From Lewinellaceae bacterium (GTDB taxonomy: Bacteria; Bacteroidota; Bacteroidia; Chitinophagales; Saprospiraceae): a DNA stretch of 64,000 bases. The stretch spans positions 1 through 64,000 of the forward strand of contig JACJYO010000011.1 in assembly GCA_020636075.1 (NCBI GenBank), written 5' to 3'. Shown here one piece after another: positions 42,883-52,461 of the stretch. Position numbers and translations under genes: made by a program. Position 1 is the first letter of the stretch, and each line of letters opens with the position of its first letter. The notes under the pieces are model-generated. The model had not been told where the DNA came from. It worked only from the letters and a program-made list of their open reading frames with translations, and did no database searches.

Positions 42883-44985
42883 TTACATAAACTCCCAGGC
42901 CGTGCGGTAAGCCCCATGCTCGGCAACATAATCCAGAAAAGCCTGATAGAATGGGTTTTTTCCGATAGTTGCCGAATCGCCGATAACGACCAGTAGCATG
43001 CGCGCGCGGGTCATAGCGACATTCATACGCCGGTAATCCTGCAAAAATCCGATTTCGTGTTTTTCATTGGAGCGCACCAAACTGATGTAGATCACATCGC
43101 GTTCCTGGCCCTGAAAGCCGTCAATGGTGTTAATGGTAATTTTTCCGGGTAGCGGTGGCGCCAGCAACGGCGCGAGCAGGGCATCTTCGCGAAACTCCTC
43201 CTCCAGGTAGTTCACTTGCTCCCGGTAGGGCGACAAGATGCCGATCTCGGGGAGCTCCGGCACAGGTGCATCATCACCGGCCGGATAGCCGAAGGCTTGC
43301 AACAGCTGCAATAAATGTTCGCGTACCAGCAATGCCTCCTCCGGGTTGAAGCGGCTCAAATTGCGGTGCAACGCATCCGGGCTTTCCTGCAAGCGCTCGT
43401 CAAAGCCGCAGCCTGCAGTATCGATGAAGGTTATCTCGGCCCCGGCCCCAAACAACCCACGCTCCGCCACACTGTCATCCGCGATCAACGCGCCACCATA
43501 AAAATACTGGTTGGAAAAATCCATGATCACCCGGTGCATCCGGTACTGCACGGTGAGCAGGTACACGCGATCGGGCAGGCTGTCGATGCAGCGTTCGATC
43601 AGGGTGGTGCTCAGGCCCTTGCGGGCCGCATCGGGGTCTTTCACCGTTGGCGGCAGTTGGAACGGGTCGCCGGCCAGCACCACACGGCTGCATTTGGCGA
43701 TTGGTATCCAGCAGGCGGGTTCCAATGCCTGGGCTGCCTCATCGATCACGCAAGTGCGGAACGTGCGTTTATCGAGCAGTGGATGCGCAGCACCCACCAG
43801 GGTACAAACAATGGCCTGGGCGCCTTTGAGGATTTCGTCGACGAGCCGGTCTTCCAGCATGCGGGCCCAGGCGTCGAGTTCGCGGGCTTGTTGTTTCAAA
43901 TGGCCACGCTCGCGGCGGGCATTTGCATCGAAGTTGCGCTTGAAACGCCGGGCCTGCCGGCGGTACTCTGCCGCTTCGATCTTTACTTTTTTGATGTTTT
44001 TGGCTTCAGGGTGTGCCGCCAAGAGGGCATCCACCGTGTGCTCGAGTACACTGTCGTCGACCCGGCTGATGTTGCCGATACGCACCACATTCAGGCCCTG
44101 TGCAGCCAGGCGCTCGGTGAGCAGGTCGGCGGCGGTATTGCTGGGTGCGGTAACGAGTACCGTGTTTTCCGTTTCCACCAGTTGGGCAATTGCGGCTACC
44201 AGCGTCGTTGTTTTTCCGGTGCCGGGCGGACCGTGGATAATGGTGACATCGCGGTTTTCGAGGACCGCTTGAATGGCGGCGGTTTGGCTTGTGTTTAACC
44301 CCACCCCCATCCCCTCCCCCCGGGGGGAGGGGGGCTTGCCCTCTAAAATATTGTTGTTTTCTGGATGGCGAAGGTTTTTGATTTCACTAGTGTGATGGTG
44401 AAGTGGTTTCTTGTCGGGTAATATTGCAGTATCCAGAGATCGAGTCCCCCTCCCCCCGGGGGGAGGGGTTAGGGGTGGGGCCGGGGCGGGCGCCATTAAT
44501 CGCCGCAGTTCGGCCAGGCGGTCGCCTCTGGCTGCCATCACGCGTTCGAGTGCGCGCTCCATTTCGCGGTAGCTGCGATCGTCGAAAAGCATATCCACGC
44601 CGAGGTGGCCGGCATTGAGCCAATCGGGCACGTCGCGGGCGTTGAGGATGATCTTCATGCGGTTGCGCTCGACGTAGTTGATCACACCCTGTTTTTCCGG
44701 CTCGTCGATGTGTTGCGCCTGGGTGAACAGGCTGATGGCCTGCCCCGCGCGGAGTTGGTGGGGTTCGTTCAGGTGGGTCGTGCGTTCGACCACAACAAAG
44801 GCTTTTTCGCCAAGCGAAAAACCCGTATTCAGCACGTTCAGCGGATACCAGGTATAGCCCTGCGCCACCCGCTCCGGCAGCGGGTTTTCGCGAACGAGTT
44901 GCAGGAAAGCGCGGTAGTCGGCTTCTTTTTCCTGCCGGAGCAGGTCGAGCAGGTTTTGAAAATGGGCGTGCTGGTGGTCAGACAT
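42883..44985 (-). CDS. Superfamily 1 helicase, UPF1/SMUBP2-like, with a repeat insertion
   Basis: 700 residues from the ATG at 44985 (a TTG start would add four). Helicase motifs: Walker A IHGPPGTGKTTTLV near residue 255, the motif II region FRTCVIDEAAQALEP near 415, motif III VLAGDPFQLPPTV, then VQYRMHRVIMDFSN, TIDGFQGQERDVIYISLVRS and VAMTRARMLLVVIG. This is the UPF1-like SF1B pattern of the SMUBP2 type: 5'-3' translocation on DNA or RNA. Between the N-terminal domain and motif I (about residues 168-230) lies a stretch without family likeness (PPPGGRGTRSL ... PSPRGEGMGVGL) encoded by a palindromic DNA repeat inserted in frame. The frame remains open, so a functional protein is likely. Confidence 0.9.
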   Translation of the reverse strand: MSDHQHAHFQNLLDLLRQEKEADYRAFLQLVRENPLPERVAQGYTWYPLNVLNTGFSLGEKAFVVVERTTHLNEPHQLRAGQAISLFTQAQHIDEPEKQGVINYVERNRMKIILNARDVPDWLNAGHLGVDMLFDDRSYREMERALERVMAARGDRLAELRRLMAPAPAPPLTPPPGGRGTRSLDTAILPDKKPLHHHTSEIKNLRHPENNNILEGKPPSPRGEGMGVGLNTSQTAAIQAVLENRDVTIIHGPPGTGKTTTLVAAIAQLVETENTVLVTAPSNTAADLLTERLAAQGLNVVRIGNISRVDDSVLEHTVDALLAAHPEAKNIKKVKIEAAEYRRQARRFKRNFDANARRERGHLKQQARELDAWARMLEDRLVDEILKGAQAIVCTLVGAAHPLLDKRTFRTCVIDEAAQALEPACWIPIAKCSRVVLAGDPFQLPPTVKDPDAARKGLSTTLIERCIDSLPDRVYLLTVQYRMHRVIMDFSNQYFYGGALIADDSVAERGLFGAGAEITFIDTAGCGFDERLQESPDALHRNLSRFNPEEALLVREHLLQLLQAFGYPAGDDAPVPELPEIGILSPYREQVNYLEEEFREDALLAPLLAPPLPGKITINTIDGFQGQERDVIYISLVRSNEKHEIGFLQDYRRMNVAMTRARMLLVVIGDSATIGKNPFYQAFLDYVAEHGAYRTAWEFM
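44296..44482. repeat. Palindromic repeat element inserted in frame in the helicase gene
   Basis: Two copies of cccctccccccgggggga-type palindromes (44296-44335 and 44445-44482), inverted with respect to each other and extended by ccccaccccc(at)/aggggtgggg, enclose about 110 bases. The pair adds roughly 62 codons without a stop. Part of the same repeat occurs between genes at 26311-26330. Confidence 0.75.
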
Positions 44986-45103
44986 GGTTTCGGACAAAAG
45001 TACGCCTTAGCCGGATTGGTTTTTCCCGTCCGGGATAAAAGACTTCCTTCAAAGCCCTACACCCGGCGCTGCCAACGGCTCCGGAAAACGTACCCGAAAG
45101 CAC

Positions 45104-48100
45104 TCATTTCGCAAGGAGCCAGGTATCCACAATGTTCAAAAACGGTTCCACCTCAGCGCCTTCAAACAACTCCCCAATTAATGGCCGGAGCGATTCGGGG
45201 GCGGTGTTTTTCAGGTGACTTACCAAATCGACGGCAATGGCATAGGGCGGCGCGGGGCGGTTATGGCTCAACAGGAAGGTGCGCAGGGCCGCGTTCAGCC
45301 TGGCTTCGCCCCACTGTTCGCTCAGGGTGTAAAAAGCCAGTGCGCCTTTGCCGTAGGCGAGGTAAGGCTGCTCCGGCAACACCTGTACCAACGGCGGTTC
45401 GGTCGCCGTTTCGGCATTGTGCCCGCTCAGGTAGCGCTTCCGTTGGATTTGGAGGAATTTCAGTGCGCTGTTTTTGCCGTACTGTTTTTCATAGGCCTTC
45501 GCGGTCACATACTCCGCAATGCTTTCCGTGAGCATGGTAGCGCCCGGGGCATCGGCAGGCAGGAGCTGGTTGCCCCACCATTGGTGCGACAGTTCGTGCG
45601 CAGCCACGTAAAAAGCGATATCCACGGCGCCGGCGCGGCTGGTGTCGTGGACAAACCGGATTTCGGAAACGGGAATACAATTCGCTGCAGTGGTGGCATA
45701 ACTGCCTTCGGAACGCGGAAATTCGACCAGATTGATCTGCCGGTGCGGGTAAGGACTGAAGTTGGCGGTGTTGTAATCCAGCGCCGCTTTCATGCCGGCC
45801 ATGAGCTGCGGCAGGCAATACGTATGTTCCGGGTGGTGGTAGATCCGGAGATCCACATCTTTGTATTGTTCCTCCATTTGAGCATAGCGGCCGGACAACA
45901 CGCTGAAAACAAATTTTACCGGCTGGTCGGTTTTAAAATGGAAATGCCGCCTGCCGTCTGCCGTCCACATTTTTTTCAAATACCCGGGAGCCACCACCGT
46001 TTGATTCGGGTCGGTATGCACCACGGCCTCAAGGTCGATCACGTCGGCATCGATGCTTTGGTAATGGTTTTGGTGCGCTGCCGGGTCGCCGGGCACTGCT
46101 TTTTCTGTTTCGGCAAAGTAGCCCAGCCTTGGAAAAATGTCGTTTTTGATCTGCGTGCCGTTTTCCAGCACGTTGGAATTGCGCGTTAGCCAGGTGTTGG
46201 GTTTGTTGATAATATAAAAACCAAAGTTCAAACTGTCGCCAGGAGCCAAGGGGCTGGAAATCTGGTACACCGCGAATTTGAACAGGCTGTCTTGCGCAAG
46301 CATGCGCGTGCCGGCCGGGAGTTGGAGTTCGGTTTGTTCGTCATAGCCGCATTTGATCAACAATGTGTCGATGGGCCGGGCAGTTTTGTTCACCAGCGTG
46401 TAGCGGCCCTCCACCCGGAGTGTTTGCGTTTTCGGAGCAATTTCCATGTTAAAAAACAAGGCCGTGATGCGCGGCTGCGCGGTATGTCTGAATTTTTCAA
46501 AATCCTGCTGAAAACGCGCCAGCTGCTGTTGTTGCTCCAAAGCGCTTAACTGCCGGTTCAGCGGCTTGTTTTCTTCTAAAAAAAGAACGGCGCCGAAAGC
46601 GGTAAAAACCAGCGCTGAAGCAACGATCCAGCCTGCCAACGGCCCGGAAAACCGCGTTTTAGCCAGCCGCCAACGCTCCCCAACCGATGTCGGCAAACCG
46701 CGTTGCCAGGCCAACAAGGCGCCACCGCCGAGCAGCAGGCCGAAAACAAGCCAATAGATTTTGTACAAAAAATGCGCGGCGAGCCCATGCGCATGACCGT
46801 TCATCTCAGAGTAGCGCAGGTAAAAATGTGGGTCAGGTGTTTGGTTAAAAATGAAAACCGGCGAGGTAATGCCCAGGCCGGGCAACTGCCCTAGTGCCAA
46901 ACTACCGCCGATGAGGATAAACAGACCGAGATAGGGGTTGGTCAGCAAACTTTGCACAAACAAGGCTGCCAATGCCCAAATGATAAACTCCGGAAGGTGT
47001 ACACCGAGCAAATCGAACAAATAATGACCCAACTCAGGCCGGTCAAAACCCCGGTACTGTTGCACGGCTAGCCCAACAACCAGCACCATGCCGAGCAACA
47101 CCAGTTGAATCCCAACCAGGGCGAGCAGTTTGGACAGGAAAATAACCCAGTTGGGGGCAGGCGTTGCGTCCACCAGACTGCTCATGCCGGCCAGGCGGGC
47201 GCGGTGCACCAGCAAACCGGCATACAGAAAAGTAAGTCCCTGCACCAGTAGCGAAAAAAACAACATGGGCAACCCCAGGATCACCCAGGTGCAAGGCAGG
47301 ACATTGGTATCGGTTTGCGGGTTCAGGTTGAGGATGGTCAGCACCAGGAACAAGGCGCCGGCGCCCAGAATGATCTGAAAACCCCGGCTGCGCAGGATGT
47401 GGCTGCAGTCTGTTTGGGCGAGCCGCCAGACGATTCGGATTTTTTGAAAAAAAGAAAAATCGGGTTGCACCTTGAGGACCGGTTGGGTAGCCAGGCCACC
47501 TGATCCCGATATGCGCTGGGCCCTTGTTTGCGAGCGGCGCCAACGCCAAACCGGCGGTTCCAGATCAAAGGAAAACCAGCGGTAAAACCAACCGAACCCA
47601 ACAAGGGCAAGTCCCAGCCAAAGCCCGCGGTTAAACAAAATAGCGGGTTCCAGCGGAAGTGGCGCGCTGTTTTTTGCGATCGCTGTCAGGTTTTGCATGA
47701 AAAACTGTGTGGCCGATTCTCCGAATGGCTCCAGCAGCAACCCGGCGGTGCTGTCGCCCAAAATGCGCAGGATCAGATCCCGGAACAACCAGAACAACAG
47801 TACGGCAAAAAATCCCGCGTACAGGCTTCGGCTTATACCTACAGCGCAAAACACCAGCACGGATACCACTAAAATATTGGGCAGGAGGTACAGAAAATAC
47901 AGTTGCAGGTATGCCCCGGCGTCCATGGGGAGGAGTTTGTCCGGGTCCACGCCGGGCAGTTGTGTGCCAATTGCCAGGCCCAGCACAGCCAGCAGGGCGA
48001 TGAACAGTCCGGCAAGCAAGCCGCTCAGAAACTTGCCCAAGAGGTATGCCTTTTTGGAAAAAGGGTAGCTGTACAAAATGCGGTGCATGCCGGAAGCGTA

Positions 48101-48346
48101 GTCCCGGTAAACCGGCGTGCCGACAACAGCCGGCAACACCAGCAGCAGCAATTTGCCAAACAACTGTACAAAGGCAAATAATTGCAGGGGAGCATTGGCT
48201 GTAGCGGTATCCGAAGAACCCTCCCCGAAAACCCCGGCCGCGCCGGCCATGGTGAACAGGCCAAGGAGGAAAAACAAGCCGGCATAGGTGTAAAATGCGC
48301 CGTTTTTCAACCAATAACGCAATTCAAATGTCAGAAAGGCGGCCAT
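45104..48346 (-). CDS. ABC permease fused to an M1-family aminopeptidase
   Basis: 1,080 residues from the ATG at 48346. The first 600 residues hold about twelve membrane helices in two ABC-2-type sets, starting FELRYWLKNGAFYTYAGLFF. The second part is an M1 peptidase: AYVAAHELSHQWWGNQ-like HExxH at about 915-919, the third zinc ligand Glu in LTESIAEYVTAKAYEKQ near 940. The substrate-binding GAMEN motif is not present in its usual form (FPRSEGSYATTAANCIP takes its place). In Bacteroidota this fusion is usually next to an ABC ATP-binding gene; none is found within several kilobases here. The frame is complete. Confidence 0.88.
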   Translation of the reverse strand: MAAFLTFELRYWLKNGAFYTYAGLFFLLGLFTMAGAAGVFGEGSSDTATANAPLQLFAFVQLFGKLLLLVLPAVVGTPVYRDYASGMHRILYSYPFSKKAYLLGKFLSGLLAGLFIALLAVLGLAIGTQLPGVDPDKLLPMDAGAYLQLYFLYLLPNILVVSVLVFCAVGISRSLYAGFFAVLLFWLFRDLILRILGDSTAGLLLEPFGESATQFFMQNLTAIAKNSAPLPLEPAILFNRGLWLGLALVGFGWFYRWFSFDLEPPVWRWRRSQTRAQRISGSGGLATQPVLKVQPDFSFFQKIRIVWRLAQTDCSHILRSRGFQIILGAGALFLVLTILNLNPQTDTNVLPCTWVILGLPMLFFSLLVQGLTFLYAGLLVHRARLAGMSSLVDATPAPNWVIFLSKLLALVGIQLVLLGMVLVVGLAVQQYRGFDRPELGHYLFDLLGVHLPEFIIWALAALFVQSLLTNPYLGLFILIGGSLALGQLPGLGITSPVFIFNQTPDPHFYLRYSEMNGHAHGLAAHFLYKIYWLVFGLLLGGGALLAWQRGLPTSVGERWRLAKTRFSGPLAGWIVASALVFTAFGAVLFLEENKPLNRQLSALEQQQQLARFQQDFEKFRHTAQPRITALFFNMEIAPKTQTLRVEGRYTLVNKTARPIDTLLIKCGYDEQTELQLPAGTRMLAQDSLFKFAVYQISSPLAPGDSLNFGFYIINKPNTWLTRNSNVLENGTQIKNDIFPRLGYFAETEKAVPGDPAAHQNHYQSIDADVIDLEAVVHTDPNQTVVAPGYLKKMWTADGRRHFHFKTDQPVKFVFSVLSGRYAQMEEQYKDVDLRIYHHPEHTYCLPQLMAGMKAALDYNTANFSPYPHRQINLVEFPRSEGSYATTAANCIPVSEIRFVHDTSRAGAVDIAFYVAAHELSHQWWGNQLLPADAPGATMLTESIAEYVTAKAYEKQYGKNSALKFLQIQRKRYLSGHNAETATEPPLVQVLPEQPYLAYGKGALAFYTLSEQWGEARLNAALRTFLLSHNRPAPPYAIAVDLVSHLKNTAPESLRPLIGELFEGAEVEPFLNIVDTWLLAK

Positions 48347-48404
48347 ATCCAGCAAGATGGGTTAGGTTCCGTTTATGGTTGTAATTAACTCAAGTTGTGT
48401 GATA

Positions 48405-48434
48405 GTGAGGGGGTGACTGCAGTCAACCCCTCAC
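48405..48434. terminator. Stem-loop between the Zn peptidase and the permease/M1 gene
   Basis: gtgagggggtgactg pairs with cagtcaacccctcac (one mismatch), with no loop beyond the turn. It lies about 25 bases past the stop of the gene at 48460 and 60 bases before the start of the next, on the same strand. It may end transcription, although a T-run is missing. Confidence 0.5.
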
Positions 48435-48459
48435 TTGGCTCCCTACATGGTCACAGTAC

Positions 48460-49491
48460 TTAATCAGACCCTGTTTTTGCTTTTGGGCTGCAAGGCTCCT
48501 GTGAATAGTTGCTTTTTTTATACACCGTCGGGTACTTTTTGCAGTTGAGCAGGGTTTTCAGGGCTTTCCCCTTGTTCGACTGTTTGGTGAAATACGCTTC
48601 CGCGATTTTATAGCCGATGAAATAGCCGAGGTCGGCGGGGCGGCCTTCCGAGCCCTTGCCCTGGTACAGCCACCTGGACATATCGCGCGGGGTGTCGGCC
48701 ATGTCTTTTTCAAACATTTTCCAGAGGGTGCATTCGTGTTTGTTGCCGTAGTCGTGGATGATCGGGTTGATGTTTAGCCCGGTCAGATTTTCAGCAATAA
48801 AATCGGCAGAACCCTCCGAGATGCAACCGGTGAGCAGGCTGTATTTCCGCCGGTTGAATTGCTGGGTATGCACCGTTTCGTGGGCAATCATAGCGACGAT
48901 GTCGCCGGTATTGCCCATGATGCTTTGCAGCCAGGGGGAGAGTTCGGATGTTTGGACGGTTGCGTCGGCAGCGGCAATTTCGGACCCGATCAGGATGAGG
49001 TTTTTGCTCACTGTTCCACCGGTGCGCAAGCAGCCGATAGCGAAGCAAACATTGGGCTGTTTGAAGCCCGGGAGCCCGTTGCGGAATTTTTCAAAAACCT
49101 GTTCGATCTCCGGTTTCCGGTTTGCAATATTCTCGGTCAGTGGCCGGATACTCTGCCAGTATTTCGGATAGCGTTTCAGGAGTTTTACGTACTCCGGTGC
49201 GGTGAATTTCCGGATGCGGAGGAATTCCTTGAAGTAGGGCGTTGCTTTGTCGATATACTCCGTTTGGATAATTTGGATGCTGTCGGCTTCTGTGGCGGCG
49301 GTGTGGAGTTGGTCGCAGGCGCGCCAGAAGTTGTCGATGTCGGCGGTTTCAATTTTGTAGGCTTGTTGACAAAAAAGGGTGGTTGGGAGTACTGTCAAAA
49401 TAGAAAATACCCGGATCGCCCGGCAAAGAAGGGGGAGTGTCCAATGCTTAAAAAAGTTGATGCGCTGTTTCGATGGTTGCGTGTTGGCCAT
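48460..49491 (-). CDS. Exported zinc-dependent peptidase-like protein
   Basis: 343 residues. A leader with a hydrophobic core (WTLPLLCRAIRVFSILTVLP) precedes a helical domain with IVAMIAHETVHTQQF (HExxH near 198-202) and CISEGSADFIAENLTG (Glu about 25 residues later). That spacing is typical of gluzincin-like DUF2268-type putative zinc proteases. The N-terminal half (KIETADIDNFWRACDQLHTA ...) also agrees with such proteins. The family is uncharacterised. The gene stands alone; the hairpin at 48405 follows it. Confidence 0.75.
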   Translation of the reverse strand: MANTQPSKQRINFFKHWTLPLLCRAIRVFSILTVLPTTLFCQQAYKIETADIDNFWRACDQLHTAATEADSIQIIQTEYIDKATPYFKEFLRIRKFTAPEYVKLLKRYPKYWQSIRPLTENIANRKPEIEQVFEKFRNGLPGFKQPNVCFAIGCLRTGGTVSKNLILIGSEIAAADATVQTSELSPWLQSIMGNTGDIVAMIAHETVHTQQFNRRKYSLLTGCISEGSADFIAENLTGLNINPIIHDYGNKHECTLWKMFEKDMADTPRDMSRWLYQGKGSEGRPADLGYFIGYKIAEAYFTKQSNKGKALKTLLNCKKYPTVYKKSNYSQEPCSPKAKTGSD

Positions 49492-49549
49492 TTCTGTTTT
49501 GTGTGATATTCGTGTGAGGTTTGGATAGGTTTTACGGCAAATCTACATG

Positions 49550-50132
49550 TACGACCTCTCTTAGGTCGTGGGAATACAGATTAGAGGCATTTTCTACAAA
49601 TATGCGACTTCTCCGAAGTCGAACAAATGACCTCGGTACCGGCGTGCGTAGATTAGTTATGTTTGGGTAAACCATTTAACGTTTAGCATTCCCCCTTTCG
49701 AGCGAACGGTTTCCTCCCCCGCAAAGCGGGGTCGGAATGACAAGGTCATATTCTAAAAAACTGGGGGGCGAAAACTGGAAAAAGGGACCATTGCCTCGCC
49801 CCCCAGTTTTGACCACTTCCTATCCCACTTTAGTTGGGCTATAAGGGAGGGGCAACGAAATCTTGTTTTACTGTGATTTGCCGCCCCTCCCTTCTTTATT
49901 CTTTGCGATTTGTCATGTCGACCCCGCCCTGCGGGGGAGACATCTGAATTAAATTATTATCGGTTATAAAAGTGAAATCGCTTTGCAGGAGAGGAAACTG
50001 TTCGCTCGAATGGGGAAGGCTAAAACCATATGAATATAACCTACCAACGCACGCCGGTAGAGAGGTCGAATATTTGTAGAAGATTGGATATTAGGCGGTT
50101 GAACGACCTTGGAGAGGTCGAATATTCTTTAT
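49550..50132. repeat. Gene-free repeat spacer
   Basis: About 640 bases (49492-50132) with no supported gene. Two strong hairpins: arms aaaactggggggcga at 49757-49771 and 49796-49810 (perfect), and aagggaggggc at 49843-49853 with 49883-49893 (perfect). There are also copies of cgaccttggagaggtcgaat-type palindromes (49551, 49608, 50060, 50103) and cccgc(aaagc/cctgc)ggggg motifs at 49717 and 49922. These are of the dispersed intergenic kind seen elsewhere in the window. Confidence 0.7.
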
Positions 50133-50957
50133 CTATCCAAAACTCCCGTTTTTTAAATAATCCGCCCACAACCACCGCAAGGAATCCGGTAAAATGGCCC
50201 CACCGTGCTTCCCGTCGTGGCCACCGGTCCCGCCGGCAAACTGGTAATCGTAGTGCCGGAACGCGAGGGCGGCAGCCATTTGCTGGTTGGCCAGCCACCA
50301 GTTGCCGAAGCGATTGTCGAGATCGTTGGCGCCATCTTGCAGAAAAACTTTGATGTCGCGTTTGGCACTTTTTCGGATCAATGCAGGGTAAACATGTCCT
50401 CCCCGGATATCGGTGTAACTGCCGATATGGCTCAGCACTTTGTGAAAATAATCGGGGCGTTCCCAGGCAACAGTGAAGGCGCAAATTGCTCCGGACGACA
50501 GGCCGCAAATGGCCCGCATTTTCGGGTCGTCGGCGAGTGTGTAATTTTTTTGCAGCTCCGGAATCATTTCTTCGATCAGAAAGCGCGCGTACTGGTCGCT
50601 GAGATCGTCGTACTCCCAACTGCGCCTGCTGCACTGGTAGGGAATGACGGGTAGTTTGGATTTGTGGTGCCCAGGGTTGATGAACAGCCCGATCGTCAGC
50701 GGCATTTCTTTTTTGTGGATCAGGTTGTCGAATACAACGGGGACGCGGAAATCACCGTCTTCCCGGACGTAGCTTTTGCCATCCTGGAATACCATCAGGG
50801 CTGCGAGTTGGCTCCCGTCGTATTGGGCCGGTACGTACACGAAGTACTCCCGGTAACTACCCTCATAGATTTTGCTTTGCCACAAATGCCGGGTAAGGGC
50901 GCCCTGCGGGATGCCGTTTTGCCGTTCGGAATCCAAACTGTACGGATATGTCTCCAT
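50133..50957 (-). CDS. Enterochelin-esterase-like alpha/beta hydrolase
   Basis: 274 residues. No signal peptide; EYFVYVPAQYDGSQLAALMV and FQDGKSYV open the fold as in the Esterase D/Fes family. The nucleophile elbow is AICGLSSGAICAF (Ser near 151), and GGTGGHDGKHGGAIL near residue 250 provides the catalytic His. Family members hydrolyse enterobactin, other esters or acyl-glycans, so a substrate is not proposed. Length is normal. Upstream on the same strand there is about 45 bases of spacer before the zinc-ribbon gene. Confidence 0.85.
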   Translation of the reverse strand: METYPYSLDSERQNGIPQGALTRHLWQSKIYEGSYREYFVYVPAQYDGSQLAALMVFQDGKSYVREDGDFRVPVVFDNLIHKKEMPLTIGLFINPGHHKSKLPVIPYQCSRRSWEYDDLSDQYARFLIEEMIPELQKNYTLADDPKMRAICGLSSGAICAFTVAWERPDYFHKVLSHIGSYTDIRGGHVYPALIRKSAKRDIKVFLQDGANDLDNRFGNWWLANQQMAAALAFRHYDYQFAGGTGGHDGKHGGAILPDSLRWLWADYLKNGSFG

Positions 50958-51002
50958 TGCATCCTGGGTTGAAGGTTGAATGAAGACAAATATACTGGTC
51001 GC

Positions 51003-51473
51003 TTATTTTTCTTTTAACCTTCCTATCGCTTTCAGGACTTCCTGCCGGTTGTTTTTGGCGGTCATCCACCGGGGAAGTTTTGCGCCAATGCTTTTGACTT
51101 CATACCGGAAGCCATTGCGCTCCCGCAACTTCGCTCCGACATGCGCAGCCAGAAATTCGAGGTGTTCCATGTTGTACGCCCAGAGCAAGTGATCGCTACC
51201 GACTTCGATTTTCAGCCAGAGCGGCAGGTGAAAATAGGGGTCGATGGCCGCCCCGATGATCAGCTGCCTGCTCCGGTTAGACCGCCGTTCGATTATTTTG
51301 TTGTACCCGCAATTGCCGCACACCACGCGGATATTGAGCGCCATGGGCTGGAAAATGGAATTGTCGCCCGTGTCAACCAGTGCCTTGCCTGCGCAGTTTG
51401 GGCATTCGACGAGTATGTTTTTTATAAACGAATAAAGTCGCGTGCGGTAGGTCTGCTTTGTCCGGGTTTCCAT
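51003..51473 (-). CDS. Zinc-ribbon protein of unknown function
   Basis: 156 residues from the ATG at 51473 (a TTG start would add three). Two CxxC knuckles, VECPNCAGKALVD and VVCGNCGYNKIIE about 30 residues apart, form a TFIIB-type zinc ribbon near residues 20-60. The remainder (FHLPLWLKIEVGSDHLLWAY ... LPRWMTAKNNRQEVLKAI) is conserved-looking but unfamiliar. It follows the membrane-protein gene after a few bases on the same strand, so they form an operon. Function unknown. Confidence 0.75.
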   Translation of the reverse strand: METRTKQTYRTRLYSFIKNILVECPNCAGKALVDTGDNSIFQPMALNIRVVCGNCGYNKIIERRSNRSRQLIIGAAIDPYFHLPLWLKIEVGSDHLLWAYNMEHLEFLAAHVGAKLRERNGFRYEVKSIGAKLPRWMTAKNNRQEVLKAIGRLKEK

Positions 51474-51478
51474 GTTTG

Positions 51479-52204
51479 TCAACTGTAAATGACGATTGAA
51501 TTGGCATTCAGTTTATAGGAACCACTTTTTGTCTGTTGGGCAACGGTAACTTGTCCGATATAGTTCAGCACTTCGTCCCGTTTTTCAAGCGGGATGCCGG
51601 TTTTGGTGACCCATTGCGCTGTTCCCGGCACATCGATGACCGCTACCACATCGCCACCGCCAAATTCGTAATACAGGTAAAATTTCCCTTCAGGGCTTTC
51701 GTAATGCACATGCCCACTCCGGCCATCATTTGAAAAGGAGACCTTTTGACCGCGCGTTCCGCTGGCGCGGGTGTTTGGAATGTTTTGCCTGCTGGCGGCT
51801 TGTTGCCTGGCTGTATCAAAAATCCGGCGCATCTGCCCGACTTTCAATTTAAATGCAAGGATCACTCCGCCAATGGCCAAAACGATCAACGCCAGATGCT
51901 CGATGCCAAAGTCGGCAGGCAAAATTTTACTGCCATTAAAAATGAGCACGATGAACAAAAAAAACGCTCCTCCGATGATGGGGAGCAGCAGCACCAAAAG
52001 ATTCGCCAGGCCCGGACGGTTATTTTTTCGTGCCACAAGACCGGCCAGCACCAGGAGTGCCAACACAAAGGCGACATTGGGCGGAGCGGGCTTTCCAAGG
52101 AAGGGGTCATTCGCAGTGTAATCCGCCCAGTACGAAAGTATGGACGTGGCGATAAAGAACAGGTTGATCACAATGCCAAGAATAAAGACCCAGATTGATT
52201 TCAT
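51479..52204 (-). CDS. Multi-pass membrane protein, unknown
   Basis: 241 residues with four hydrophobic segments in the first 115 residues (for example IWVFILGIVINLFFIATSIL and IGGAFFLFIVLIFNG). A soluble C-terminal domain follows (about 150-241) with SNDGRSGHVHYESPEGKFYL and YIGQVTVAQQT. No family was recognised. The C-terminal part reads like a small beta domain. The next gene, the zinc-ribbon protein, starts about 5 bases after its stop, suggesting joint expression. Confidence 0.72.
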   Translation of the reverse strand: MKSIWVFILGIVINLFFIATSILSYWADYTANDPFLGKPAPPNVAFVLALLVLAGLVARKNNRPGLANLLVLLLPIIGGAFFLFIVLIFNGSKILPADFGIEHLALIVLAIGGVILAFKLKVGQMRRIFDTARQQAASRQNIPNTRASGTRGQKVSFSNDGRSGHVHYESPEGKFYLYYEFGGGDVVAVIDVPGTAQWVTKTGIPLEKRDEVLNYIGQVTVAQQTKSGSYKLNANSIVIYS

Positions 52205-52373
52205 TGTATTGCTGTTGTTTTCCGGACAAAAATCGGCTGCGGAAAGACCACGCGGGAATATTTACGGCCGAAACGGGTCGGAAATCAAATGAAGCAGGGC
52301 GAAGTGGTATTCAGTTGTTTTATGGAATTATACTTGAAATAAAGTGGCTTTGGAAAGTGAAGGTGCCATGTAT

Positions 52374-52406
52374 ATTGTCGGCGTGACTCAAAGTCACGCC
52401 GACAAT
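52374..52406. repeat. 33-base perfect palindrome, attgtcggcgtgact arm
   Basis: Arms attgtcggcgtgact / agtcacgccgacaat around a 3-base centre (caa). A second copy with one base changed in the centre lies at 55733-55765. Confidence 0.85.
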
Positions 52407-52461
52407 AAAATAAGCGCCTCCAAATTTTCGTAAACCATGTTCTTCCAGGTATAAAAATAGT

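Noticed and set aside
43315..44298. 327-residue open frame on the plus strand
   Set aside because: Antisense to the helicase motifs, and its composition is not protein-like.
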